Made by a program: the position numbers and the translations under genes
NCBI GenBank assembly: GCA_030550535.1
Contig: JAUQPF010000026.1
Coordinates: 1 to 64,000 of the forward strand
Direction: 5' to 3'
DNA length: 64,000 nt
Source of the DNA: Candidatus Bipolaricaulota bacterium
GTDB lineage: Bacteria; Bipolaricaulota; Bipolaricaulia; Bipolaricaulales; Bipolaricaulaceae
Shown: positions 8,841-16,826 of the stretch, piece by piece
Position numbering within the stretch: position 1 is the first letter of the stretch
Layout of the letters: the number at the start of each line of letters is the position of its first letter
Notes under the pieces: model-generated
What the model saw: the letters and a program-made list of their open reading frames with translations, nothing else
The model's database searches: none
Told to the model about the DNA's origin: nothing

Positions 8841-9869
8841 ATGTGGGCATATATTGTGCGGCGTCTATTACTCCTTCCGCTCTTGATTTTCCTCGTCACG
8901 CTTTTCGTGTTTGGCATGTACTCCTTTCTTCCCCCGAAGATGCGCGCCAGCCTCTACGTTCAAGATGTCCCGCGATCCCCCGATGCCATGGAGCGCATCA
9001 TCGAAAGGTACGGCTTGGATCAACCCATCCATATCCAGTACCTCCGGTGGATGGGGAACCTGTTGCGGGGGGACTTTGGGTGGTCTAAAACCGCTCAGCG
9101 TCCGGTGTTGGAGGCCCTGGCCCATTACTTCCCGGCCACCTTGGAATTGGCGCTGTGGGCCTTGATCCCCGTGATCTTCATCGGCATTTGGCTGGGGATC
9201 CTCTCGGCCATCCATCATAACCGCCCGTTGGATCATGCCACCCGGGTGTTCGCCCTCGTGGGTTGGTCCTTCCCTTCGTATGTATATGGCCTGCTTTTGA
9301 TCATGGTGTTCTACGCGTGGCTGCGGTGGTTCCCGGTGGGGCGGGTTTCCCAGTGGGTGCTGCAGTTGGAAGCCACGGGAGGATTTCACCGGTTCACTGG
9401 TATGTACACCCTGGACGCCATCCTCAACGGCCGGCCCGATGTGTTGGCGGATGCCTTGCGCCACCTCGTCATGCCCATCTTCACCCTGGCCTACATCCAG
9501 TGGGCCTTACTTCTGCGGATCACCCGCTCGTCGATGCTAGAAACCCTGCGCCAAGAATACGTGATGACCGCTCGAGCCAAGGGGCTCTCCGAGCGCGTGG
9601 TGATCTATAAGCACGCCGTGCGCAACGCCCTGATCCCCGTGGCCACCGTGGCCGGACTTCTCCTCATCGGCCTCCTCAACGGGGTGGTCATCACCGAGAC
9701 CATCTTTAACTACCCCGGACTGGGACGGTGGGCAGCCACCGCTGCCACTCAGTTGGACATTTTGAGCGTGCTGGGTTTCACCCTCTTCAACTGCGGACTT
9801 CTCGTGTTAGGCAATCTTTTCGTGGACATTTTGTACGCGGTGATTGATCCGAGGATCCGGCTGGAATGA
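8841..9869 (+). CDS. ABC transporter permease, DppB type
   Basis: 342 residues with about six membrane helices. The N-terminus (MWAYIVRRLLLLPLLIFLV) is typical of DppB/OppB permeases. The cytoplasmic EAA loop reads ARAKGLSERVVIYKHAVRNA, which docks to the ATPase subunit. With the next gene it forms the heterodimeric channel for the solute captured by the upstream binding protein. No DppD/DppF ATPase gene lies nearby, so the ATPases must come from another locus. The stop overlaps the next start (ATGA). Confidence 0.9.
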   Translation: MWAYIVRRLLLLPLLIFLVTLFVFGMYSFLPPKMRASLYVQDVPRSPDAMERIIERYGLDQPIHIQYLRWMGNLLRGDFGWSKTAQRPVLEALAHYFPATLELALWALIPVIFIGIWLGILSAIHHNRPLDHATRVFALVGWSFPSYVYGLLLIMVFYAWLRWFPVGRVSQWVLQLEATGGFHRFTGMYTLDAILNGRPDVLADALRHLVMPIFTLAYIQWALLLRITRSSMLETLRQEYVMTARAKGLSERVVIYKHAVRNALIPVATVAGLLLIGLLNGVVITETIFNYPGLGRWAATAATQLDILSVLGFTLFNCGLLVLGNLFVDILYAVIDPRIRLE

Positions 9870-10807
9870 AGCTCTTTTTGAGGCTTTGCAAAAATCCGCT
9901 TTCCCTCACGGGGTTGGTGCTGTTGACCTTCTTTGTGGGCGTGGCCATTGCTGCCCCTTGGCTTGCTCCTCCCCCCTGGCCGCGTGAGCCTTATCGCATC
10001 GCGCGTTGTGGGTTTAGCCCTATTCCTCAGCCGCCCGGGGTGAGCAATCCTATCCACGGAATCCGCCTCATCGTCACCGGCCAAGCCCCCATTTGCCGGG
10101 TGCGCCCCTTCGGCACCACAGGGGAAGGCCAGTACGACATTTACTACGCGCTGGTGTGGGGAACACGCACGGCCTTTAAAGTGGGCCTGTACATCACCGG
10201 CATTTCCTTAACCATCGGCCTCTTATTGGGCTCCTTGGCTGCCTACTTTGGGAAGTATGTGGACGAAGTGATCATGCGTATCGTCGACGTGTTTATGGCC
10301 TTTCCCTTCCTAGTGGCCGCCATGACGTTGGCCGCCGTGCTCCAGCCTACAATCGGCCGGGGCTTGGTGACAGCCATGATTGCCCTCATCACCTTCGGCT
10401 GGATGGGCTATGCCCGCTTGATCCGGGGCGACATTTTGGCCGTCAAAGAGCGGGACTACGTGCAGGCCGCCCGGGCTGCAGGAGCTGGCCACCTGCGCAT
10501 CATCTTCCGCCACATCCTGCCCAATGCCATTTATCCTACAATGGTCATGGCCTCCATGGACATAGGCTCCTATGTGATCTCCTTCGCGGCTCTTTCCTTC
10601 CTCGGGTTGGGGGCAGAGGTGGGGTATGCCGACTGGGGCCAGGTATTGGCCTTCGCCCGCAACTGGATCCCCCGCCTTCATGAGTACTGGTGGATCATCG
10701 TGTACCCAGGAACGACGTTGATCCTGTTTGTGCTGGCGTGGAACCTCGTGGGGGACGCCCTGCGGGACATCCTGGACCCGCGGCTTAGGGGCCGGATCAC
10801 CGTCTGA
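9866..10807 (+). CDS. ABC transporter permease, DppC type
   Basis: 313 residues, overlapping the dppB-type gene by 4 bp. First helix near residues 13-35, then a periplasmic loop of about 60 residues containing VRPFGTTGEGQYDIYYALVW, the divergent counterpart of the usual HPLGTDQLGRD motif. The EAA loop is ARAAGAGHLRIIFRHILPNA. The extended loop and altered motif mark a divergent subgroup. Last gene of the transporter unit; a palindrome follows the stop. Confidence 0.88.
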   Translation: MKLFLRLCKNPLSLTGLVLLTFFVGVAIAAPWLAPPPWPREPYRIARCGFSPIPQPPGVSNPIHGIRLIVTGQAPICRVRPFGTTGEGQYDIYYALVWGTRTAFKVGLYITGISLTIGLLLGSLAAYFGKYVDEVIMRIVDVFMAFPFLVAAMTLAAVLQPTIGRGLVTAMIALITFGWMGYARLIRGDILAVKERDYVQAARAAGAGHLRIIFRHILPNAIYPTMVMASMDIGSYVISFAALSFLGLGAEVGYADWGQVLAFARNWIPRLHEYWWIIVYPGTTLILFVLAWNLVGDALRDILDPRLRGRITV

Positions 10808-10816
10808 ACGAGAACC

Positions 10817-10832
10817 CCACGGTTTACCGTGG
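10817..10832 (+). other. 16 bp palindrome after the permease genes
   Basis: CCACGGTTTACCGTGG is a perfect hairpin (stem 6, loop 4) 10 nt after the stop. No T-run follows, so it may be a weak terminator, an mRNA 3' stabiliser or an operator for the promoter starting 30 bp downstream. Confidence 0.4.
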
Positions 10833-10861
10833 AAACGGGAAGAATGTCCCCTTTCCCCCTG

Positions 10862-10890
10862 TTGACAACCTCTGGCCGGGGGTGTATATT
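10862..10890 (+). promoter_or_regulatory. Consensus promoter for the 44-residue membrane protein
   Basis: TTGACA (10862-10867), 17 bp, TATATT (10885-10890): one of the best promoter matches in the window. The predicted start near 10897 gives a leader of about 74 nt. Confidence 0.8.
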
Positions 10891-10970
10891 TTTGAGTGAC
10901 GCCAAGAAAAGAACAAAAGGTGGGCCGTTTAGCGGCGTAGGAGAAAATTACCTAAAAGGAGGGGATGAGG

Positions 10971-11105
10971 ATGAAGTGGGTTCCGGTGGTGGAGAAGGCG
11001 AATCGGAAGGCGTTGAAGGTTTTGGGTGTGCGCGGGTTATATGTTCTTCTTGCCCTGTTGTCCCTGCTCCTCTTGAGCGGAGCTTATGATAAGTGGGCTG
11101 GATAA
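10971..11105 (+). CDS. 44-residue single-span membrane protein, unknown function
   Basis: An ATG-TAA frame preceded by an AAAGGAGGGG ribosome site (10956-10964), a consensus promoter and followed by a rho-independent terminator. The product starts MKWVPVVEKANRKALKVLG, a basic amphipathic stretch, then has one hydrophobic helix (YVLLALLSLLLLSGAY) and a short tail DKWAG. I recognise no family. Complete expression signals around so short a frame make a real gene likely. It lies in a locally AT-rich stretch before the HD-GYP gene. It could be a small regulatory membrane protein or a type I toxin-like peptide; nothing decides between these. Confidence 0.6.
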   Translation: MKWVPVVEKANRKALKVLGVRGLYVLLALLSLLLLSGAYDKWAG

Positions 11106-11168
11106 TTAAAACGAAGTAAGAGCAGTTTCGCGACATAGCGTTAAAGACAAACTTGCCAAGCTTTGTGG

Positions 11169-11197
11169 ACAATGGGCCCTTAAGGCCCGTTGTTTTT
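11169..11197 (+). terminator. Rho-independent terminator after the small membrane protein
   Basis: 10 bp stem ACAATGGGCC / GGCCCGTTGT with loop CTTAA and a TTTTT tail. It ends 4 nt before the -10 box of the HD-GYP gene. Confidence 0.85.
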
Positions 11198-11200
11198 ATA

Positions 11201-11206
11201 TATAAT
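11201..11206 (+). promoter_or_regulatory. -10 box of the HD-GYP gene, leaderless type
   Basis: TATAAT, 8 nt before the GTG start at 11215. No Shine-Dalgarno site is present. A matching -35 would fall inside the terminator stem and is not recognisable. Confidence 0.6.
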
Positions 11207-11214
11207 AGTCTTTT

Positions 11215-12486
11215 GTGGCCGAGTTTTCGCGTAAAACCTGGCTATACGTCACAGGGACTATTTGCGTAGGCTCTTTATTAGCTTTTTGGCAACTAAAGGA
11301 CCTTAGGCTTTCGTCGTCGCTCTTGTTAGCCTGGCTTGTCCTAGGCTTTGTGGACTTTTTATGCGAAACATACGAGGTCGAACTAATCAGTAGACATCGG
11401 ACGTCCGCTGCTGTAGCCGTCGGAGTAGCAGCTATTTTTCTCGGCGGTACTAAACTGGGGTTGCTCGTGATCCTTACAAGTTGTTTGATAGCTGAATTAC
11501 TTTTACGACGAGCGTTTTTAAGAAAAGATCCGATAAAATTTTTGGCGGTAGCATTGTTTAATACAGCCCAGTTAGCTATCTCCGTTACTTTTGCTGGAAT
11601 GGTATTTAATGCTCTCGATGGTTATCCTGCTCTAGAAAGCAACACGCCATCGTTTGCAGTTGTTTGGGACTTCATACGTGCTGGTCTTGTTTTCTTTTCT
11701 TTCACAGCAACAAATGCGGCTATTGTCGCCGGCGTGGTACACTTCAGCCGCGGTGTGGATTATTGGCAACATCTTTTCGCTATCCTCCGCGCACGTTACG
11801 TCCACATCCTCTCCCTGGGAATCTTGGCCATCCTCATCGCTATCGTGTACGCCCAGTCCCCTTGGTACGCGTTCCTCATGCTCAGCCCGCTTTTTATCAT
11901 CCAGCTTTCTCTACGGGAACACCTAAAGCTGCGTGAGCAGGCTAAACAAGCCTTCGAGAAGATCGCCCAGATCGTGAGCGCACGCGACCCCTACACCGGG
12001 GTGCACTCCGAAGAAGTGGCGGAGCTCGCGGTGAAATTGGCCCAGGCCTTGAAGCTCCCCCCAGAGGAGATCGAAAAGATCGAGGCCGCGGCCCGCGTGC
12101 ATGACCTTGGAAAAATCGCCGTTCCCGACGCCATCCTACTCAAACCAGGGCCGCTCGACGAAAAAGAGTGGGAGATCATGAAAAAACACCCCGTAGTGGG
12201 CGCGGAGATCCTTGAGGGTCTGGAGATCTACCGCGACTGCGTGGAGTACATCCGCCACGAACACGAACACTGGGACGGAAGCGGCTACCCCGACGGCCTG
12301 AAAGGGGAGGAAATCCCCCTGGGCGCACGGATCCTCGCCGTGGCCGATGTTTGGCACGCCCTCCTTTCGGATCGTCCCTACCGCCGGGCCTACACCAAAG
12401 AGGAGGCCCGCAAAATCATGCAGGACATGGCGGGAAAGGTCCTGGATCCCAAACTCGTGGAGCTCTTCCTTAAGATCGTGGAGTGA
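11215..12486 (+). CDS. Membrane-anchored HD-GYP domain protein (probable c-di-GMP phosphodiesterase)
   Basis: 423 residues. Residues 1-240 hold about eight hydrophobic segments resembling a membrane sensor (MASE-like) module. Residues 245-423 form an HD-GYP domain with the HD pair at 296-297 (ARVHDLGKIAVPD) and HEHWDGSGYPDGL near 348-360, so the metal site and GYP signature are intact. Such domains hydrolyse cyclic di-GMP. The first 550-580 bp are clearly AT-richer, using codons such as TTA and AGT, than the GC-rich HD part, which suggests domain exchange. Downstream, a DUF5317 gene overlaps it by 1 bp. A diguanylate cyclase is encoded at 47215-49569. Confidence 0.88.
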   Translation: MAEFSRKTWLYVTGTICVGSLLAFWQLKDLRLSSSLLLAWLVLGFVDFLCETYEVELISRHRTSAAVAVGVAAIFLGGTKLGLLVILTSCLIAELLLRRAFLRKDPIKFLAVALFNTAQLAISVTFAGMVFNALDGYPALESNTPSFAVVWDFIRAGLVFFSFTATNAAIVAGVVHFSRGVDYWQHLFAILRARYVHILSLGILAILIAIVYAQSPWYAFLMLSPLFIIQLSLREHLKLREQAKQAFEKIAQIVSARDPYTGVHSEEVAELAVKLAQALKLPPEEIEKIEAAARVHDLGKIAVPDAILLKPGPLDEKEWEIMKKHPVVGAEILEGLEIYRDCVEYIRHEHEHWDGSGYPDGLKGEEIPLGARILAVADVWHALLSDRPYRRAYTKEEARKIMQDMAGKVLDPKLVELFLKIVE

Positions 12487-13034
12487 TGCCGCTCCTTTGG
12501 GCCGTGGTCCTTGGCCTTGCCCTCGGTTACCTCCGGGGTGGACGCATTGGCAACCTCGCCCACCTGCGACTGCGAAACCCTTGGCTCCTTCTGCCGCCTT
12601 TGGTTCTGCAACTCCTCATCTTCCCCTTGGGAAACCGTGGGCCTGCGATCCCCTGGGGTACAGCATATTGGCATATCGTTTCCTACCTTTTTCTCCTCGC
12701 CTTTGTGGCTCGGAATTGGCGCCACCCCGAGCTCCTTGTAATGGGGGTTGGCCTTCTCATGAACTTCCTTGCGATCGCGGCCAACGGGGGGTATATGCCA
12801 GCCTCGGCTGAGGCCTTGCGCCGGGCCGGCCTGGAATCCGTGGCCCAATCCCTGGAAGCGGGCACCCGAATAGGAAACACCGTCCTCATGAGCGAGAAAA
12901 CCCGCCTCAATTTCTTGGGGGATTGGCTGTGGTTCCCTGCCTGGTTGCCTTTGAGCTCCGCGTTTAGCCTGGGGGATCTCGTCTTAGGAGTGGGCGCCGT
13001 CGCCTTCCTTTCCCGACGCATGGTCCGCCGCTGA
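12486..13034 (+). CDS. DUF5317 family membrane protein
   Basis: 182 residues from the ATG that overlaps the HD-GYP stop; a GTG one codon earlier is an alternative. About five hydrophobic segments, and the family pattern AANGGYMPASAEAL near residue 97 followed by LSEKT-like MSEKTRLNFLGDW. Function unknown. Proteins of this family are often encoded beside HD-GYP proteins, and coupling here supports a joint role in membrane signalling. Confidence 0.75.
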   Translation: MPLLWAVVLGLALGYLRGGRIGNLAHLRLRNPWLLLPPLVLQLLIFPLGNRGPAIPWGTAYWHIVSYLFLLAFVARNWRHPELLVMGVGLLMNFLAIAANGGYMPASAEALRRAGLESVAQSLEAGTRIGNTVLMSEKTRLNFLGDWLWFPAWLPLSSAFSLGDLVLGVGAVAFLSRRMVRR

Positions 13035-13098
13035 TCCTTTCTCCAAACCCGCCGTTTGGGGTACCATGCACGCACGGTGTTGGCGGGAAGGAGGCGGC

Positions 13099-14049
13099 AT
13101 GGACCAGCGAAAGGTGCAAAAGCTCGTGGAGAAGTACGGAATACCCGGGCGCGACGCCTACGATCTTCCCAGCAGTCCCTTGCGGTTTCCCGACGGCGCC
13201 CACTACCGCATGGAGATCTCCGGGGTGGAGCGGCCTGAGGTACTCGAAGCCGTGGTCGATGAGGCCAAAAAGCGGAACGTCCCTATCCACCGCGTGATCT
13301 CCGTGGTCATGGGCGCAACGCTTCTTACGCGCAGCGAGCTCAAATACTTCGCCCAGATCGCGGCGGAAGCGAAGGTGGAGGTGATCCTCACCCCCGGGCC
13401 CCGTTCCGGCTGGGACACGGGAAGACAACTCCTCACCCCCGAGGGCTCCCTTTCGGGCCTGCGGTTCCGCGGAGCCGACCAAATCCGCCACGTGGTCGCC
13501 GACATCCTGCGCGCGGTGGATCTCGGCTTCCGAGGCTTCCTCGTCCTCGATGAGGGCCTCCTTTGGCTTCTTTCCCAGATGCGCGAGAAGGGGGACCTTC
13601 CCAAGGAAACGGTGTTCAAGGTCTCCATCTTTGCGGGTCATGGCAACCCCGCCGGCGCCAAGGTCCTGGAGATGCTAGGGGCCAACACCTTCAACCCTGT
13701 GGCTGACCTGGACCTTCCGGAGCTCGCCGCGATCCGCCAGGCCGTGAAGATCCCCATGGACCTCCACGTGACCCTGACGGATTCCTTCGGCGGCTTCCAC
13801 CGGCTCTACGATGCGCCGGAGATGGCCAGGGTATGCGCGCCCTGCTATTTCAAATTAGAGCCCGGCCCGGCCTGCGTGGTGGGGCCCGGCGCCCTCTACA
13901 AGCCCTGGGTCCCCGGGAAGACCCTGGCCGACTGGGGTCGGGAGAAGGTGAAGCACGCGGAGATCATTCGGGAACTCGTTTCCGCCACGTTCCCCGAGGC
14001 CGTGCTCTCGGGCTGGGGTCCGGCGGACCTTGCTGTTCCCAAGCCCTAA
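13099..14049 (+). CDS. U32 family peptidase-like TIM-barrel protein
   Basis: 316 residues from the ATG at 13099, which follows GGGAAGGAGGCGGC; an in-frame ATG at 13066 lacks a ribosome site. TACCAT at 13062-13067 may be the -10 box. The sequence resembles proteins annotated as U32-family in actinobacterial and thermophile genomes, with RFPDGAHYRMEI, FLVLDEGLLWLL and NTFNPVADLDLPELAAIRQA. The classical U32 signature with conserved cysteines is not evident, so peptidase activity is uncertain. It starts a three-gene unit with a glutamine-synthetase-like enzyme and an S58 peptidase, pointing to amino acid or peptide metabolism. Confidence 0.55.
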   Translation: MDQRKVQKLVEKYGIPGRDAYDLPSSPLRFPDGAHYRMEISGVERPEVLEAVVDEAKKRNVPIHRVISVVMGATLLTRSELKYFAQIAAEAKVEVILTPGPRSGWDTGRQLLTPEGSLSGLRFRGADQIRHVVADILRAVDLGFRGFLVLDEGLLWLLSQMREKGDLPKETVFKVSIFAGHGNPAGAKVLEMLGANTFNPVADLDLPELAAIRQAVKIPMDLHVTLTDSFGGFHRLYDAPEMARVCAPCYFKLEPGPACVVGPGALYKPWVPGKTLADWGREKVKHAEIIRELVSATFPEAVLSGWGPADLAVPKP

Positions 14050-14064
14050 GGGAAAGGAGCCCCC

Positions 14065-15417
14065 ATGACCTTTGCCGAACTCGTGGCCCTCCTCCAAGAG
14101 GAGGGCGTGCGCTGTGTGGAGCTGCGGGCCGTGGATCTCTGGGGAAGGCTGCGCGGGCTCACGATCCCCGCGGAGTCCTTGACGGAGGAGATGGTCAGGG
14201 AAGGGGTGGGGGTAGACGGTGCCCATTACGGCCTCGCCCAAACCGAGGAAAGCGACTGGGTCATCCTTCCCGACCTGGACGCTGTGTACATGGACCCCTT
14301 GGCTGAGCCGCCAGCGGTTTTGATCCTGTGCGATCTGGGAAGGCCAGGAGAGGGCGCAAGCCCCTTGAGCCCCCGCACCGTGGCCGCCGCGGCCGAGCGG
14401 TTCCTGCGCGACGCGGGCATCGCTCAAGAGGCCAGCTTTTCCGTGGAGCTCGAGTTCTACCTCTTCGACGAGGTCCACGTGGCCGATAACGCCCTGGCCC
14501 AAGGGGTGGAGATCCTGCCCGTGGAGGGCCAGGTGGACCTTTGGGGAAACGCGCTCCCGAGAGCGCGCTCCGCCTACCACGCCACGAGCGTCGCGGACGC
14601 CGGAAAAGCCGTGCGCGACCGCGTCGTAGAGATCCTCACCCGTTGGGGCATCCCCGTGCGCTACCACCACCACGAGACCGGGGGCTTGGGCCAAATGGAG
14701 ATCGAGTTGGGACTGGGCACCCTCAAGGCCGCTGCGGACTGGACAGTGCTCGCCAAGGACCTCATCGCCCGCGTGGCCGCCGAGGAGGGCTTGGTGGCCT
14801 GTTTCCTCCCCAAACCGCTTTATGACCAGCCGGGAAACGGCCTTCACGTGCACCAATGCTTGGTGGGCTCGAAGGGCAACCTTTTTGGCGGCGAGGAGGG
14901 CCTCTCGGAGTTGGGCCTCGCCTACATCGGTGGGCTTTTGGCCCACGGGCGGGCCCTCTCCGCGCTCGTTTCGCCCTCCACCAACTCGTACCGCCGCCTG
15001 CGGCCAGGGTTCGAGGCGCCGGTGGAGCTCTTCTTTGGCCAGGCGGACCGCACCGCGGCCGTGCGCATCCCTGGGTACCTCAAGCCCGAAAAGGTCCGGG
15101 TGGAGTACCGGCCGCCCGATCCCACCTGCAACCCCTATCTGGCCCTTGCGGCCTGCCTCATGGCCGGCATCGACGGGATCCGCCAAGGCATCGATCCCGT
15201 GGCCCGCGGCTGGGGGCCCGGACGCAAAAAGCGCGTCCCTCTTCTCCCGCGGTCCCTGGAGGAGGCCCTGGAAGCCCTGCGGCGGGATCACGACTTCCTC
15301 ACGGTGGGCGGGGTCTTCCCCGAGGAGCTCCTCGAGCTTTGGCTCGAGGGGAAGGCCAAGGAGGCAGAGGAAGTGGCGGCGCGTCCACACCCCTACGAGT
15401 TCAGGCTCTACCCATGA
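14065..15417 (+). CDS. Glutamine synthetase-like enzyme (glnA family, GSI type)
   Basis: 450 residues. Metal-ligand strand SVELEFYLFDE, HHHETGGLGQMEIE, substrate loop NGLHVHQ, SPSTNSYRRL and VEYRPPDPTCNPYLA follow the GSI order. Departures: the ammonium-site DGSS motif reads DGAHYG, NRS(A/C) reads DRTAAVRIP, and no C-terminal adenylylation motif is seen. Catalytic acidic and basic residues remain, so it is likely an ATP-dependent gamma-glutamyl ligase, but glutamate plus ammonia may not be its substrates; a gamma-glutamyl-amine ligase is an alternative. ATG with GGAAAGGAG site. It overlaps the S58 peptidase gene by 4 bp. Confidence 0.8.
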   Translation: MTFAELVALLQEEGVRCVELRAVDLWGRLRGLTIPAESLTEEMVREGVGVDGAHYGLAQTEESDWVILPDLDAVYMDPLAEPPAVLILCDLGRPGEGASPLSPRTVAAAAERFLRDAGIAQEASFSVELEFYLFDEVHVADNALAQGVEILPVEGQVDLWGNALPRARSAYHATSVADAGKAVRDRVVEILTRWGIPVRYHHHETGGLGQMEIELGLGTLKAAADWTVLAKDLIARVAAEEGLVACFLPKPLYDQPGNGLHVHQCLVGSKGNLFGGEEGLSELGLAYIGGLLAHGRALSALVSPSTNSYRRLRPGFEAPVELFFGQADRTAAVRIPGYLKPEKVRVEYRPPDPTCNPYLALAACLMAGIDGIRQGIDPVARGWGPGRKKRVPLLPRSLEEALEALRRDHDFLTVGGVFPEELLELWLEGKAKEAEEVAARPHPYEFRLYP

Positions 15418-16502
15418 ACGCCTTCCGCCGCGCGGGCTTAAGCCTGGGCCGGATTGCGCCCGGGTCGAGGTGCGCCCTCACGGATGTCCCTGGCGTGCGG
15501 GTTGGGCACTGCACCCTCATCAGCGGTGAAGGCGAGAAAGCCATCCGCACCGGGGTCACGGCCATCGTTCCTCCGGGCGATCCCTATGCCGAGCCCTGCG
15601 CCGCCGGGATCTTCGTGCTCCATGGCCATGGAAAAGCTCTGGGCCTCTGGCAAATCCAGGATGTGGGGGAGCTGGAGACCCCCGTCCTCCTCACCAACAC
15701 GCTCGCCGTGTTCGTTTGCGCGGAGGCTTTGCTCACCTGGACGCTGCGGCGCCACCCGGAGGCGCGGTCCATAAACCCCGTGGTCCTGGAGTGCAACGAC
15801 GGCAAGCTCTCCGCGATCGAGCTCCGGCCCGTGCGGGAGGAGCACGCCCTTCAGGCCCTGGAGGAGGCCAAAGACGAGGTGCAGGAGGGTTGTGTGGGCG
15901 CGGGGACGGGCATGATCGCCTTCGGCTACAAATCCGGGATCGGCACGGCCTCTCGCCGCGTGGGCCCGTACATTGTGGGCGCCCTTGCCCTCCCCAACAT
16001 GGGACGCCTCGAGGATTTCCGTCCCCCCTCACCCTCCTCCCTCTCCCCCCAAGGGGGAGAGGGCTGGGGTAAGGGGGTACCCAACCCTTGCTCCCCCCAA
16101 GGGGGTAAGGGCGAGAAGGCCCCCTCTCCCCCCTCACCAGCCCGAGAAGAGGGACCGGGTGAGGGGTCGTTGATCGTGGTTTTGGCCACGGATGCCCCGC
16201 TTCTTCCGGCGCAGCTTGGCCGGTTATGTCGGCGGGCGGCGCTGGGCGCAGCCCGCACCGGCGCCCCCGCCGACACCGGAAGCGGCGACTTCTTCCTCGC
16301 CTTCTCCACCACCCTGCGCTTCCCAAGGGATGCCGAAAAAATTGCCGTGGAACCTATTCCAGATCGTTCGCGCACAATGGGCGAGCTCTACCGGGCCGCA
16401 GCAGAGGCCACCGAAGAAGCCATCTACTCCGCGCTTTTGGCCGCAACCCCGCTCATGGGGCGGGAGGGCCGGAGTCCGCCGGTATTCCGCCTCAGTCGAT
16501 GA
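15414..16502 (+). CDS. S58 family self-processing aminopeptidase (DmpA/P1 type) with repeat-derived insert
   Basis: 362 residues from the ATG at 15414, which overlaps the preceding stop. Features: [50 protein letters not shown] and [18 protein letters not shown], the autocleavage site where the Ser (residue 252) becomes the N-terminal nucleophile. Residues 204-251 are a low-complexity Pro/Ser/Gly/Glu-rich stretch encoded by a 142 bp palindromic element that ends exactly at the nucleophile codon. Family members release N-terminal D- or beta-amino acids or other residues from peptides. No signal peptide. The gene converges with greA and overlaps it by 11 bp. Confidence 0.85.
   Translation: MNAFRRAGLSLGRIAPGSRCALTDVPGVRVGHCTLISGEGEKAIRTGVTAIVPPGDPYAEPCAAGIFVLHGHGKALGLWQIQDVGELETPVLLTNTLAVFVCAEALLTWTLRRHPEARSINPVVLECNDGKLSAIELRPVREEHALQALEEAKDEVQEGCVGAGTGMIAFGYKSGIGTASRRVGPYIVGALALPNMGRLEDFRPPSPSSLSPQGGEGWGKGVPNPCSPQGGKGEKAPSPPSPAREEGPGEGSLIVVLATDAPLLPAQLGRLCRRAALGAARTGAPADTGSGDFFLAFSTTLRFPRDAEKIAVEPIPDRSRTMGELYRAAAEATEEAIYSALLAATPLMGREGRSPPVFRLSR
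16025..16166. repeat. 142 bp MITE-like palindromic element inside the S58 peptidase gene
   Basis: The ends are perfect 10 bp inverted repeats: CCCCTCACCC (16025-16034) and GGGTGAGGGG (16157-16166). Inside are two hairpins with AA loops, CTCTCCCCCCAAGGGGGAGAG (16041-16061, slightly over 20 bases in all) and a similar CCCCCCAAGGGGG copy near 16102-16114. This is the composition of small non-coding palindromic elements that usually sit between genes. Here it is read through in frame and ends at the catalytic Ser codon. No copy elsewhere in the window was noticed. Confidence 0.75.
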
Positions 16503-16737
16503 CGCGCGCCCCGCGCAAGAGGCGCTCAAGCTCCGCAATCCGGCCTTCCACCAAGGCCTGCTCCTCTTTGGCCGCGTGGTACTCGGCGTTCTCCGAGAGG
16601 TCCCCATATTCCCGGGCTCGCCGGATCTTCTCGGCGATCTCCGGCCGCTTGACGCGGATCAGGTAGTCCAGCTCCTTCTTGAGCCGCTCGTAGCCCTCGC
16701 GGGTCAAAACCTTATCCCAGTTGGGTGTGGCGACCAT
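16492..16737 (-). CDS. greA: GreA N-terminal coiled-coil domain only (transcription elongation factor)
   Basis: 81 residues from the ATG at 16737, preceded by GAGGAGGTG. The sequence matches the GreA N-terminal hairpin: [16 protein letters not shown], the acidic tip [16 protein letters not shown], and [16 protein letters not shown], after which full-length GreA (about 158 residues) continues into a FKBP-like domain. Here a TGA follows immediately. The coiled coil carries the transcript-cleavage residues, while the missing domain provides most of the affinity for RNA polymerase. Either a trimmed functional factor or a 3'-truncated remnant; the convergent S58 gene overlaps its end. Confidence 0.85.
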   Translation of the reverse strand: MVATPNWDKVLTREGYERLKKELDYLIRVKRPEIAEKIRRAREYGDLSENAEYHAAKEEQALVEGRIAELERLLRGARVID

Positions 16738-16826
16738 GCTTTTCACCTCCTCACGGGCTTTCCCGAGTTTAGTGAGGATTCGTTCCCCCGCAACCGAACC
16801 GGCTACCATTGGAAAAAGGAGGCCCC

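Noticed and set aside
13855-15390. 511-codon frame antisense to the glutamine-synthetase-like gene
   Set aside because: Shadow frame without motifs; the sense strand carries the full GS motif series.
16025-16166. CRISPR or tandem repeat array from the repeated CCCCAAGGGG units
   Set aside because: There are only two hairpin units without uniform spacers; the terminal inverted repeats point to a small mobile element.
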